A DNA stretch of 16,773 nt from JAZSMS01 sp045536015 (GCA_045536015.1 JAZSMS010000126.1:1-16773); one strand, 5' to 3'. Shown: positions 1 to 8,367, counted from the stretch's first letter. Numbers and translations are program-made. Notes: a model not told the origin generated them from the sequence alone.

Positions 1-644
1 ACGCGGTCGGCAATGCGAACAATATCGTCCATATTATGCGAAATCATAATTACCGTTGCGTTATTTGCCTTATGATAATTTTGTATTATCTGCAAAATTT
101 CGGTTTTGCCAAGTGGGTCAAGCCCTGCAATAGGCTCGTCAAGCACCAGAACTTTGGGTTGCATTGCCAAAACACCCGCTATTGCGGCACGGCGCTTTTG
201 TCCGCCTGATAATTCAAACGGTGATTTTTGTGCTATATCTTTAGAAAGACCAACCTGCTCCATTGCGCTTAAAACACGATTTTCTATTTCGTTTTCCTCA
301 ATGCCCAAATTTTTAGGGCCGTATGCAATATCTTCAAAAACCGTCTGTTCAAAAAGCTGATATTCGGGGTACTGAAAAACCATACCTACCAAACGGCGAA
401 GCAAACGCTTGTTTGGCTTTTTTTGCAATAGGTCAATATCTTCAACAACCAATTTTTCGGCAGAAGTAGGAGCAAGCAAACCGTTTAAATGCTGAACAAG
501 TGTACTTTTACCGCTGCCTGTATGGCCGATTATGCATACAAACTCGCCATCTGCAATTTCAAGAGATACGTCCTTTATAGCCGCAGATGAAAACGGAGAA
601 TTTGGATCGTATATATAATTTAAATTTTTGATACTTATTGACAT
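1..644 (-). CDS. ecfA2: Energy-coupling factor transporter ATPase EcfA2 (3' end missing)
   Basis: One of the two cytoplasmic ATPases of an energy-coupling factor (ECF) transporter, which powers vitamin or metal uptake together with EcfT and interchangeable S components. About 214 of the usual roughly 285 residues are visible and the frame runs open off the left edge. Seen in the sequence: Walker A GHTGSGKS at residues 40-47, a Q-loop FQYPEYQLFE (90-99) of the kind typical of EcfA2, ABC signature LSGGQKRR (145-152), Walker B VLVLDEP (165-171), D-loop (AGLDP) and the switch histidine in ISHNMDD. The start ATG at 644 overlaps the end of ecfA1 by 10 bases. The nearest ribosome-binding-site-like sequence, GAGGAA, is 14 bases away, so translation is probably coupled to ecfA1. 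EcfT would be expected just beyond the edge, but it is not in view. The family assignment is firm; the transported substrate cannot be told. Confidence 0.93.
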   Translation of the reverse strand, partial: MSISIKNLNYIYDPNSPFSSAAIKDVSLEIADGEFVCIIGHTGSGKSTLVQHLNGLLAPTSAEKLVVEDIDLLQKKPNKRLLRRLVGMVFQYPEYQLFEQTVFEDIAYGPKNLGIEENEIENRVLSAMEQVGLSKDIAQKSPFELSGGQKRRAAIAGVLAMQPKVLVLDEPIAGLDPLGKTEILQIIQNYHKANNATVIMISHNMDDIVRIADR

Positions 645-1456
645 AACTGCTTGCTTAATTCCTCAACTTTAAGTATATTTCTATCTGTTTTAATGCCACT
701 TGTGTTAAGCGCATTTGCTATCTTTGTAACCTCAGGCAATTCTAGCGAAAGCGCTTTAATTTTATCCTCATCGGCAAAAAGCTGACTGGGCGTTCCTTCA
801 AAAGCTATCTCACCTTGTGAAAAGACAAGTATTCTATCGGCATCAACCGTTTCTTCCATAAAATGCGTAATAAAGATAACCGTTATATTTTTTTCTTTAT
901 TAAGCCTTTTAGCAACGGCTAAAACTTCTTTTCTGCCACGCGGGTCAAGCATTGCGGTAGATTCATCTAAAATTAAAATTTCAGGCTCCATAGCAATAAC
1001 ACCCGCAATGGCTATACGCTGTTTTTGACCGCCCGAAAGCTTGTGTGGTGCGCTTTTTGCAAATTCAAGCATATCAACTGACTTTAAGGCTTCGTCAACG
1101 CGAGCGCGAAGCAAGCTTTGCTCAACGCCTAAATTTTCGGGACCAAAGGCAACGTCTTCTTCTACAATAGTTGCAACCATTTGGTTATCGGGATTTTGAA
1201 ACACCATTCCCGCACCTGCACGTATTTTTTGCAAATTTTCTTCTTTAGAAGCATCAAGCCCCAGCGTTTCTACTTTGCCTTCAGTTGCAGTAAAAATTCC
1301 GTTTATAAGTTTTGCAAACGTGCTTTTTCCGCTACCATTATGACCCAACACACATAAAAACTCACCTTTTTTTACAGTTAGTGAAACGTTTTTAATTGTA
1401 TCCGCCTCGGCACCGTCATAGTGGTACGACACGTTTTTAAATTTAATAATGTCCAT
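635..1456 (-). CDS. ecfA1: Energy-coupling factor transporter ATPase EcfA1
   Basis: First ATPase of the ECF module, expected to pair with EcfA2 as a heterodimer under the membrane. It has 273 residues, a normal length. Seen: Walker A GHNGSGKS (38-45), Q-loop VFQNPDNQMVA (85-95), signature LSGGQKQR (140-147), and Walker B LILDES (161-166), where serine replaces the usual proline after the catalytic glutamate; this is common in EcfA1 proteins. The switch region is FITHFMEE. The ATG at 1456 has AAGGAA four bases upstream and lies inside the end of rarA (14-base overlap), so the gene depends on the upstream operon. In many Firmicutes ecfA1-ecfA2-ecfT follows ribosomal protein genes. Here it follows rarA, so the operon is arranged differently. 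The gene identity is secure from the motifs and the pairing with ecfA2. Confidence 0.95.
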   Translation of the reverse strand: MDIIKFKNVSYHYDGAEADTIKNVSLTVKKGEFLCVLGHNGSGKSTFAKLINGIFTATEGKVETLGLDASKEENLQKIRAGAGMVFQNPDNQMVATIVEEDVAFGPENLGVEQSLLRARVDEALKSVDMLEFAKSAPHKLSGGQKQRIAIAGVIAMEPEILILDESTAMLDPRGRKEVLAVAKRLNKEKNITVIFITHFMEETVDADRILVFSQGEIAFEGTPSQLFADEDKIKALSLELPEVTKIANALNTSGIKTDRNILKVEELSKQLCQ

Positions 1457-2741
1457 ATTTTTCCTTTTTGTCTTTTATATTTTTCTCTTGGCCCTGGTCA
1501 GAAGGATGATAATATTGCTTTCCCAAAAGCTCGTCGGGAAGATACTGTTGCTCAACAAAATGACCTTCAAAATCGTGAGGATATTTATATTCCCGTCCCC
1601 TGCCAAGCTCGTCTGCACCCGAATAATGCGTATCGCAAAGCGCAATTGGCACGCTGACGTGCTTTACAGCATCTGCTACGGCATTTTCAAGTGCCATAAC
1701 TACACTATTACTCTTTGGTGCAGTGCAAATGTAGATAATTGCCTGCGTAAGCGCAAGTCGACATTCGGGATATCCAACCTTTTCTACCGAAGTAAGTGCC
1801 GCAGTAGCCTGCAAAAGTGCCATTGGGTCAGCTAAGCCAACGTCTTCAGAAGCGTGTGCTATCATTCTGCGCGCAATAATTCGTGGGTCGGCACCACCCT
1901 CTATCATTTTCATCGCCCAATAAACTGCCGCGTCAGGATCACTACCACGCAAGCTTTTGCAAAAGGCACTAAGCATATCGTAAAACAGACTTTCATCCAT
2001 CGCAATAACGGGCTTTTGTATTGATTCTGCCGCAATTTCAAGCGTTATATGCACCTTGCCTTGTGCATCAGGCGTTGTGGTAAGATACGCAAGCTCAAGA
2101 GCGTTTAAAGCGCATCTAACGTCACCGGATGCAAAAGACGCAATATGTTCAAGCGCATCATTATCTAAAATAACGTCGCTATTACCAAGACCGCGTTCTT
2201 TATCGTTAACCGCATTTTTTATTGCATCGATAATATCGTTTTTATCAAGCGACTTAAATTCAAACACCCTACAGCGCGAAACAAGTGCGCGCGTAAGCGA
2301 AATATACGGGTTTTCGGTAGTAGAACCAATTAGCTTTATAGTGCCCGATTCAAGTGCAGGCAAAAGTGCGTCAGATTGAGCCTTACTCCACCTGTGGCAC
2401 TCGTCAAGCAAAAGCACAGTATCCTTTTGATACATTTTCTGTCTATCCTCTGCCGCCTTAATAATATCGCGCACTTCAGAAACACCCGCCGTAACGGCAT
2501 TAAGCTTTTCAAAATGAGCCGAGCAAACCGAAGCAATTACAAACGCAAGGCTTGTTTTACCGCAACCGGGAGGACCGTAGAATATACAGCTGGAAAGCCT
2601 ATCTGCCTCGATTGCCCTACGTAAAAGCCTCCCCTTGCCTACGATATGCTCCTGCCCAAAAAACTCGTCAAAATTGCGCGGACGCATTCTATCGGATAAC
2701 GGTTTAGTAGTTTTTGTTTCTGCAAAATCAAATAAATTCAT
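1443..2741 (-). CDS. rarA: Replication-associated recombination protein A (RarA/MgsA), AAA+ ATPase
   Basis: AAA+ ATPase of the RarA/MgsA/WRNIP1 family, related to clamp-loader and RuvB ATPases, which acts at stalled or gapped replication forks. It has 432 residues from the chosen start. Seen: an N-terminal RPRNFDEFFGQEHIVG segment, Walker A GPPGCGKT (56-63), Walker B LLLDE (110-114) continuing DECHRW where DEIHRF is usual, sensor-1 GSTTENP (139-145), and an arginine-finger region SRCR (155-158). The C-terminal half contains the family's tetramerisation domain, with the recognisable stretch GADPRIIARRM and the ending HYSGADELGRGREYKYPHDFEGH. The frame is open for nine codons further upstream, but the ATG at 2741 has GGAG seven bases before it and overlaps the prmA stop by one base (TAATG), which supports this start and translational coupling. 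Confidence 0.94.
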   Translation of the reverse strand: MNLFDFAETKTTKPLSDRMRPRNFDEFFGQEHIVGKGRLLRRAIEADRLSSCIFYGPPGCGKTSLAFVIASVCSAHFEKLNAVTAGVSEVRDIIKAAEDRQKMYQKDTVLLLDECHRWSKAQSDALLPALESGTIKLIGSTTENPYISLTRALVSRCRVFEFKSLDKNDIIDAIKNAVNDKERGLGNSDVILDNDALEHIASFASGDVRCALNALELAYLTTTPDAQGKVHITLEIAAESIQKPVIAMDESLFYDMLSAFCKSLRGSDPDAAVYWAMKMIEGGADPRIIARRMIAHASEDVGLADPMALLQATAALTSVEKVGYPECRLALTQAIIYICTAPKSNSVVMALENAVADAVKHVSVPIALCDTHYSGADELGRGREYKYPHDFEGHFVEQQYLPDELLGKQYYHPSDQGQEKNIKDKKEKYGHY

Positions 2742-3673
2742 TATTTTCTCCAAGCAAACGCCGACCATTCGCCGTCAACGCGCTTTTCTATCTTTTTAAA
2801 ACCGCAAGAAGAAATATGTGCTTCTACCTCGTCGGCACGCTCGTTTATAATTCCCGAAGTAATATAAATACCACCTTGTCTAAGATGCTCGTATGCCTTT
2901 GCGGCTAACAACATTACCGCATCGGCAATTATGTTTGCAACTATAACGTCAACGGTTTCGTACCTATTCTCAAGCAGATTTCCCTGCTCAACCTTGATAT
3001 CAAAGCCGCCAAGTGCAACGTTTTGCTTTGCAACGTTAACGGCACCTTCGTCGATATCAACTGCAAAAACGCTTTTAGCGCCAAGCAAGGATGCACACAT
3101 TGCCAAAATGCCCGTACCGCAACCAACGTCCATAACTGCAGTGCCTTTTGTAACATAATCTTCAAGCATACAAATGCACATCTTTGTAGTTTCGTGACTT
3201 CCCGTACCAAATGCAGCACCGGGATCAATTTCAAGCACAAGGTCATCTTCCTTTGCCTGATATTCTTCCCACGAAGGCTTAATAACTATCTTTTTGCCGG
3301 GCTTAAAGGGCTTATAATATTTTTTCCAGTTCTCTGACCAGTTTTCGTCTTTAACGCCCTCGCTTTCTATTGTAAGAGAGCCCCAATCAAAATCGGGGTT
3401 ATTATTTTTTGCATCAAGCACAAGCTCTTTAACTTTTTCAAGTATTTTTTCACCCTCGTCAAAATTAACAAAGCCGCGCACGCAAACCTCGTCTTCAAAG
3501 GCATCGGCAAGCTTTTCGTCAACGTAGTCCCATTGTTCTTTTGGGCGGTCATACGAAAGAATATCCGCCTTATCCTCAATTATTACACCGCCTGCAGAAA
3601 AGCCCGATAAAATTTCAGAAATTATATCTGCTCCAAGCGTTGTTGTTTTTACCGTAATTTTTAACCAATCCAT
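2741..3673 (-). CDS. prmA: Ribosomal protein L11 methyltransferase PrmA
   Basis: S-adenosylmethionine-dependent methyltransferase that trimethylates ribosomal protein L11 in the cytoplasm. It has 310 residues from the chosen ATG. Seen: an N-terminal substrate-recognition domain beginning DWLKITVKT, then the PrmA hallmark DPGAAFGTGSHETT (150-163), SAM-binding motif DVGCGTG (182-188), an acidic residue after the second strand (AVDIDEG), and the catalytic-loop signature VANIIAD (245-251). A GTG start nine bases further up (3682) is possible, but it falls inside the likely ribosome binding site AGGTGG, which is ideally placed before the ATG at 3673, so the ATG is preferred. The gene lies nine bases after the reductase gene and runs into rarA. 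Assignment is secure. Confidence 0.95.
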   Translation of the reverse strand: MDWLKITVKTTTLGADIISEILSGFSAGGVIIEDKADILSYDRPKEQWDYVDEKLADAFEDEVCVRGFVNFDEGEKILEKVKELVLDAKNNNPDFDWGSLTIESEGVKDENWSENWKKYYKPFKPGKKIVIKPSWEEYQAKEDDLVLEIDPGAAFGTGSHETTKMCICMLEDYVTKGTAVMDVGCGTGILAMCASLLGAKSVFAVDIDEGAVNVAKQNVALGGFDIKVEQGNLLENRYETVDVIVANIIADAVMLLAAKAYEHLRQGGIYITSGIINERADEVEAHISSCGFKKIEKRVDGEWSAFAWRK

Positions 3674-3682
3674 TTTTACCAC

Positions 3683-4390
3683 CTAAATATACATTCCGCC
3701 GTTTATACTTATAACTTGTCCCGTAATATAATTTGCCGCATCGCTTGCTAGGAAAAGTACCATTTGGGCAACTTCTTCGCAAGTTCCCAGCCTTCCTGCA
3801 GGAATTTCTTCAATAAGCTCTTGCTTTTCTGCCTGCGTTAAATTGTTGTTCATTTCAGTATCAATAGCACCGGGACAAACACAGTTTACGCAAACGTTAG
3901 AGTATTCCTTTGCCATAGCCTTAGTTAAACCGATAACCCCTGCCTTTGCCGCAGAATACGCACCCTCACAGCTTGCTCCCGATAAACCGAAAACGGAAGA
4001 AACGTTTATAATCTTTCCGCCAGAATACATCATATCTTTAATTGCACACTTGCTTGCTAAAAAAGTACCCGTCAAGTTTATATCAAGCACTCTTTGCCAA
4101 TCTTGTAAAGACGTATCGCAAATCATTTTTTTAAGCGCAACGCCCGCATTGTTTACCAAAACATCTATTTTGCCAAATTTTTGTTTTGCCTGTGCAAACA
4201 TTTTTTCTACTTCTTCTTGTTTAGAAACATCTGCTTTAACTAAAAAACCGTTAATCTGTCCTGCAAGTGCTTCTGCTTGCTCTTTACTGGAATTATAATT
4301 TATTACAACGTTATATCCCGCCTCTGCAAACGTTTTTGCTATTGCCGCACCAATACCCCTTGAGGCGCCCGTTATTAAAACCGTTTTCAT
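3683..4390 (-). CDS. FabG-like short-chain dehydrogenase/reductase, possible EF-P 5-aminopentanone reductase (YmfI-type)
   Basis: Classical NAD(P)-dependent short-chain dehydrogenase/reductase of 235 residues, cytoplasmic. Seen: cofactor motif TGASRGIG (7-14), NNAG (80-83), catalytic serine in NVSS (Ser132), YSAAK with Tyr145 and Lys149, the CPGAIDTEM loop after the substrate strand, and the C-terminal ITGQVISINGG common to FabG proteins. It overlaps tcdA by four bases (ATGA). It could be 3-oxoacyl-ACP reductase (FabG), but no fatty-acid synthesis gene is nearby. In Firmicutes a close FabG relative, YmfI, reduces the 5-aminopentanone group on elongation factor P. The overall sequence style and the translation-related neighbours (tcdA, prmA) fit that role, but this is inference. 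The SDR family is certain; the substrate is not. Confidence 0.85.
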   Translation of the reverse strand: MKTVLITGASRGIGAAIAKTFAEAGYNVVINYNSSKEQAEALAGQINGFLVKADVSKQEEVEKMFAQAKQKFGKIDVLVNNAGVALKKMICDTSLQDWQRVLDINLTGTFLASKCAIKDMMYSGGKIINVSSVFGLSGASCEGAYSAAKAGVIGLTKAMAKEYSNVCVNCVCPGAIDTEMNNNLTQAEKQELIEEIPAGRLGTCEEVAQMVLFLASDAANYITGQVISINGGMYI

Positions 4391-5064
4391 TTTATCAGCT
4401 CCTTTATAACCTCGCCCGCCATCATAAGCCCTGCAACAGAGGGCACAAATGAAATGCTTGCAGGTGCGCCTTCTACCTTTTTAGGTTCTTCTTTAGAATA
4501 AATTACCTTTAATTCTTGTATTCCTATCTTTTTAAGCTCTGTCCGCATTTTTCTGGCAAGCGGACAGTAGCTTGTTTTGGAAATATCGGTTATCTCAAGT
4601 TTTTCGGGGCAAAGCTTGTTACCCGTGCCCATTGCCGAAATTATCCTTGTATTTTGGGAATTTTTTATAAGCAACACTTTTGATTTAACGGAGTCAATGC
4701 AATCAAGCACGTAATCATAAGAACTTAAATCAAACTGGTCCTGTGTGCTTTCGTCATAAAAAAGAACTTTTTCAGTTACGGTTATTTGGGGGTTTATATC
4801 GTTAATTCGTTTTTTTATAACCGATGTTTTATTTTTGCCAAGCGTAGAATTAAGCGCAATAAGTTGACGATTGATATTGCTTTTTGCAACAGTATCATTA
4901 TCAACAACCGTAATATTGCCTACTCCTGCACGAGCAAGTGCCTCACAGGCAAAAGATCCTACTCCGCCAACGCCGAAAACTATTACCGAGCCAGTATTAA
5001 GTTTTTTTGTATTTTCTTCGCCTATAAGCTTATTTTGGCGTGAAAATTCTTCTAATTTTTCCAT
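4387..5064 (-). CDS. tcdA: tRNA threonylcarbamoyladenosine dehydratase TcdA (HesA/MoeB/ThiF fold)
   Basis: E1-like enzyme that uses ATP to cyclise N6-threonylcarbamoyladenosine at tRNA position 37 to its cyclic form. It has 225 residues, slightly short for the family. Seen: Rossmann motif GVGGVG (31-36), acidic pair in VVDNDTV (D55, D57) for ATP/Mg binding, the adenylation-loop sequence SNINRQLIA (62-70), DCIDS (121-125), and the TcdA-type segment TSYCPLARKMRTELKK (164-179), where ThiF/MoeB proteins differ. The C-terminus ends with SFVPSVAGLMMAGEVI. There are no extra zinc-binding cysteine pairs as in MoeB. The ATG at 5064 has only a weak GGGG twelve bases upstream. The gene heads the leftward operon and a promoter lies close by. 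Other E1-like activities cannot be fully excluded. Confidence 0.9.
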   Translation of the reverse strand: MEKLEEFSRQNKLIGEENTKKLNTGSVIVFGVGGVGSFACEALARAGVGNITVVDNDTVAKSNINRQLIALNSTLGKNKTSVIKKRINDINPQITVTEKVLFYDESTQDQFDLSSYDYVLDCIDSVKSKVLLIKNSQNTRIISAMGTGNKLCPEKLEITDISKTSYCPLARKMRTELKKIGIQELKVIYSKEEPKKVEGAPASISFVPSVAGLMMAGEVIKELIK

Positions 5065-5094
5065 AAAACTAAACTACCCCAATATATTTAATAT

Positions 5095-5123
5095 ATTATA
5101 ACACAACTAACTAATAATAAAAA
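5095..5123 (-). promoter_or_regulatory. Promoter of the tcdA operon
   Basis: Read on the minus strand, a perfect TATAAT (5100-5095) is preceded by TGT, giving an extended -10 element. The -35 position 17 bases upstream holds only TTTTTA, a weak match. Transcription would start near 5088, giving a leader of about 25 bases before the tcdA ATG. No other good promoter is seen between the six genes of this operon. Confidence 0.65.
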
Positions 5124-5133
5124 GCACTTTTTA
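5118..5133. promoter_or_regulatory. Inverted repeat in the divergent promoter region (possible operator)
   Basis: A 16-base perfect palindrome with a CA centre (TAAAAAGCACTTTTTA) sits between the two divergent promoters and covers the weak -35 position of the tcdA promoter. It could be a protein-binding site. In AT-rich DNA an A-tract facing a T-tract can also arise by chance, so the functional call is tentative. Confidence 0.25.
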
Positions 5134-5176
5134 CTTAAATTTTTCGCTTATTTTTCATACAAAAAACGGTATTTTA

Positions 5177-5185
5177 TGGTAGAAT
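5177..5185 (+). promoter_or_regulatory. Extended -10 promoter of the ABC transporter gene
   Basis: TGG followed by TAGAAT makes an extended -10 element, with no convincing -35 box. Transcription would start near 5192, about 20 bases before the ATG at 5212. The same eleven bases, TATGGTAGAAT, recur in the pepF promoter at 10038-10048. Confidence 0.55.
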
Positions 5186-5211
5186 ATATAAAAATACACT
5201 TGGAGGTTTTT

Positions 5212-8200
5212 ATGTTACACCTTGAGCACATAAAAAAAGAATATAAAAGCGACTCTTTTTCGGTTAAAGCTCTTGACGATATTTCGCTTTCTTTCCGCCA
5301 AAATGAGTTTGTCGCAATATTAGGTCCTTCAGGAAGCGGTAAGACAACTCTGCTTAACATTATCGGAGGGCTTGATCACTATTCTGACGGTGACCTTGTT
5401 ATAAACGGAAAAACCACAAAACAGTTTGTCGATGCCGACTGGGACTCATACCGAAACCACTCTATCGGTTTTGTTTTTCAGAGTTATAACCTCATCCCCC
5501 ATCAAAGCGTTTTAGCCAACGTTGAGCTTGCGCTTACGTTATCGGGCGTTTCGCGTGCCGAGCGCAGAGAAAAAGCTAAAAAAGCACTTGAAAAGGTTGG
5601 TCTCGGCGACCAGATCAGCAAAAAACCAAATCAATTATCAGGCGGACAGATGCAACGTGTTGCTATTGCGCGTGCACTTGTTAATGACCCCGATATCCTA
5701 CTTGCCGACGAGCCTACGGGCGCACTTGACACAGTAACAAGCGTGCAGATTATGGACTTATTAAAAGAAGTTTCCGCTGACCGCCTTGTAATTATGGTAA
5801 CTCATAACCCCGAGCTTGCCGACCAATATGCAAACAGAATTATTCGTCTTCAGGATGGCAAAATAACCGACGACAGCAATCCCTTTAACACCGAGCACGA
5901 AGAAAAACGCATTGAAAAAACAAAAAAGACCACAATGTCTTTTTTTACTGCGCTTTCGCTTTCGCTTAACAACCTTTTAACTAAAAAGGCTCGTACGTTT
6001 TTAACAAGTTTTGCAGGCTCTATCGGCATAATCGGTATAGCACTTATTCTCTCGCTTTCAACAGGAATAAATGCGTATATAAACGAGGTTCAAGAAGATT
6101 CGCTTACCTCTTATCCTCTGCAGTTAAATGCCGAAGAAATGGATATGGGTGCACTTATTACCTCAATGATGAGCTCTGCCCAAGAATCAAAAAACCACGC
6201 AAAAGACAAGGTTTATACAAGCTCGATTATGTATGACCTTGTAAATTCTGTTAATTCTTCAACTGTAAATTACAACGATTTAGGTTCACTTAAAACCTAC
6301 TTTGAAAGTGAAGAAAGCAAAATAAAAGACTACACCCGTCTTATTCAGTACAAATATCTCGTTCCCATTAACATCTACACAAAAATTGACGAGGATAAGT
6401 ATCAAAAATCAGACATTATGGAAGTTTTTGATTCTATGACAAGTACAACCGCATCCTCAACCAGTATGATGTCACTTTCTACAAGCTTTTCTTCCTTTAA
6501 TATTTGGGATGAATTACTATTTGACGAAAACGGTAACGTTTCGCCAATGATAACCGATCAGTACGAATTGCTTGCAGGCTCGTGGCCAAAGGATAAATCA
6601 GATGTTATTTTAGTTCTTGATAAAAATAACGAAATAACGGATATTACCCTTCATTCTCTTGGTTTATTAAGCACCTCTGACATTCTTTCTAATATGCTTG
6701 CAGCACGCGATGGCAAGGAAGTAGAAATTGAGGTTAAAAGCTATTCTTACGAAGATATTTGTAATATTTCGTTTAAGATAATTCCTCAGACCGACCTCTT
6801 TAATAAGACAAGCGACGGTTGGGAAAATATTTCCGATAACGATTCGGCAATGGAAGTTAAAATCAAAAACGGCCTCGATCTTAAAATTTGCGGAATTATC
6901 CGTCCCGGGGAAGATGCAAAAATCAACCTTTCTTCTTCACTTTACTACACGCCCCAGCTTACCGATTACTTAATTGAAAAAACTTCGGAAGCCGAAATAG
7001 TAAAAGAGCAGTTATCAAACCCTGAAACCGACGTTATTTCTGCATTGCCTTTTAAAGCAGCGGAGGAAATCATTACAGACGAGCAAAAGGTTAACGAATT
7101 AAAGGCTCTATTTGCAACGCTTAACGTAAATCAGAAATATGATATGTATCTTAAAATATTGTCTATTCCTGACGAGGAAGCAATAGAAAATACAGTTAAC
7201 CAGTATATGCAGGCATATCCAAACCGTAAGGCGCTTGAAGATATGATATTTAACCAATATGCCGAGTCAGCAGGTCTTGATGAAGAATCTATCCGTAGTT
7301 TTATCGACGGCTATTCTGACGAAGAACTCTTTGATATGGTTAAAAAGCAAATTCGCCAAATGCTTATTGCTCAGCACGAAGAAGCCGCAAAAGCAAAAAT
7401 AAACGAGCTTGCTCTTGCCCCATCTAAAGACGAGCTTGCAAAAATAAAGGCACAATACTTATCAAAGCTTACCGACAAAAATACAAAGGTAATGTTCCTT
7501 GTTTCCAATTATTCTGCCTCTACAAATATTCCTGCACAAAATCTTATGCCTTATTTAATGACGCTTTCGGATGCAGAGGTTGATGCCCGCGTTGATGCGG
7601 CAATAACCCAAAGCGCAATAGAGGTTTATTCAAAGATGGCATCGCCCTCAAAGGATAAGGTAGCTTTAGCCTTTGACGAATATTATAAATCACTTACAAA
7701 CGAGCAGATTCTTGCATTATACGACGAATGTGCTCCCGAAAAAGCATCAAGCTCAACCTACAAGGATAATTTAACTCTTTTAGGTGTAACTGATAAAGAT
7801 TCGCCGTCACAAATTCTTTTATATTCTTCAACCTTTGCCGATAAGGATATGGTTGTCGAAACAATTGAAAATTATAATGCTTCATGCGACGAAGATAAGC
7901 AAATTTCATATACAGATTACGTTGGACTTATTCTTTCTTCGGTAACAACAATAATAAATGCAATAACCTATGTGCTCATTGCTTTCGTTTCGATTTCGCT
8001 TATAGTTTCTACTATTATGATAGGCATTATAACCTATATTTCGGTGCTTGAGCGCACTAAAGAAATAGGCGTTCTTCGCTCAATAGGTGCTTCAAAGCGC
8101 GACGTTTCACGCGTGTTTAATGCCGAAACGCTTATTATCGGTCTTATCTCGGGCGGACTTGGCGTTGGCTTGACAGTTTTACTGTGTATACCGATAAATA

Positions 8201-8367
8201 TTATTATCCGCGCACTTTCGGGTATTCAGTCACTTACTGCTTACTTACCGCTACAGGGTGCTATAGTGCTTATATTAGTAAGTTTGTTCTTCACCTGCAT
8301 TGCAGGTCTTGCCCCTGCACGTATGGCAGCTAAAAAAGACCCCGTAATAGCCCTTAGAAGCGAATAA
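5212..8367 (+). CDS. ABC transporter ATPase-permease fusion (MacB/FtsX type) with a large extracytoplasmic region
   Basis: Single chain of 1051 residues joining an ABC ATPase to an FtsX-like permease. Seen in order: ATPase with Walker A GPSGSGKT (38-45), Q-loop VFQSYNLIP (88-96), signature LSGGQMQR (142-149), Walker B LLADEP (163-168) and switch histidine THNP (197-200); a first membrane helix around 264-284; about 600 residues outside the membrane (roughly 290-905), acidic and largely helical; then three membrane helices (about 912-940, 971-999, 1013-1035) enclosing ERTKEIGVLRSIGASKRDV, a conserved FtsX/MacB feature. The C-terminus APARMAAKKDPVIALR is typical. The frame is open for twelve codons upstream, but GGAGG five bases before the ATG at 5212 sets the start. 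This type of protein usually expels or mechanically acts on peptides, lipids or antibiotics rather than importing solutes. The substrate is unknown, and no two-component system or partner lies beside it. Confidence 0.88.
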   Translation: MLHLEHIKKEYKSDSFSVKALDDISLSFRQNEFVAILGPSGSGKTTLLNIIGGLDHYSDGDLVINGKTTKQFVDADWDSYRNHSIGFVFQSYNLIPHQSVLANVELALTLSGVSRAERREKAKKALEKVGLGDQISKKPNQLSGGQMQRVAIARALVNDPDILLADEPTGALDTVTSVQIMDLLKEVSADRLVIMVTHNPELADQYANRIIRLQDGKITDDSNPFNTEHEEKRIEKTKKTTMSFFTALSLSLNNLLTKKARTFLTSFAGSIGIIGIALILSLSTGINAYINEVQEDSLTSYPLQLNAEEMDMGALITSMMSSAQESKNHAKDKVYTSSIMYDLVNSVNSSTVNYNDLGSLKTYFESEESKIKDYTRLIQYKYLVPINIYTKIDEDKYQKSDIMEVFDSMTSTTASSTSMMSLSTSFSSFNIWDELLFDENGNVSPMITDQYELLAGSWPKDKSDVILVLDKNNEITDITLHSLGLLSTSDILSNMLAARDGKEVEIEVKSYSYEDICNISFKIIPQTDLFNKTSDGWENISDNDSAMEVKIKNGLDLKICGIIRPGEDAKINLSSSLYYTPQLTDYLIEKTSEAEIVKEQLSNPETDVISALPFKAAEEIITDEQKVNELKALFATLNVNQKYDMYLKILSIPDEEAIENTVNQYMQAYPNRKALEDMIFNQYAESAGLDEESIRSFIDGYSDEELFDMVKKQIRQMLIAQHEEAAKAKINELALAPSKDELAKIKAQYLSKLTDKNTKVMFLVSNYSASTNIPAQNLMPYLMTLSDAEVDARVDAAITQSAIEVYSKMASPSKDKVALAFDEYYKSLTNEQILALYDECAPEKASSSTYKDNLTLLGVTDKDSPSQILLYSSTFADKDMVVETIENYNASCDEDKQISYTDYVGLILSSVTTIINAITYVLIAFVSISLIVSTIMIGIITYISVLERTKEIGVLRSIGASKRDVSRVFNAETLIIGLISGGLGVGLTVLLCIPINIIIRALSGIQSLTAYLPLQGAIVLILVSLFFTCIAGLAPARMAAKKDPVIALRSE

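Noticed and set aside
1449..1835. 128-codon open frame on the plus strand opposite rarA
   Set aside because: Antisense to rarA and the ecfA1 start, cysteine- and basic-rich composition without a family, and no ribosome binding site.
2056..2379. 107-codon open frame on the plus strand opposite rarA
   Set aside because: Antisense shadow of a conserved gene; no support of its own.
3674..3682. GTG start for prmA at 3682
   Set aside because: The GTG lies within the AGGTGG ribosome binding site that is correctly placed for the ATG at 3673.
3843..4298. 151-codon open frame on the plus strand opposite the SDR gene
   Set aside because: It lies entirely antisense to a well-supported gene, has no ribosome binding site or recognisable motif, and reflects the codon pattern of the opposite strand.
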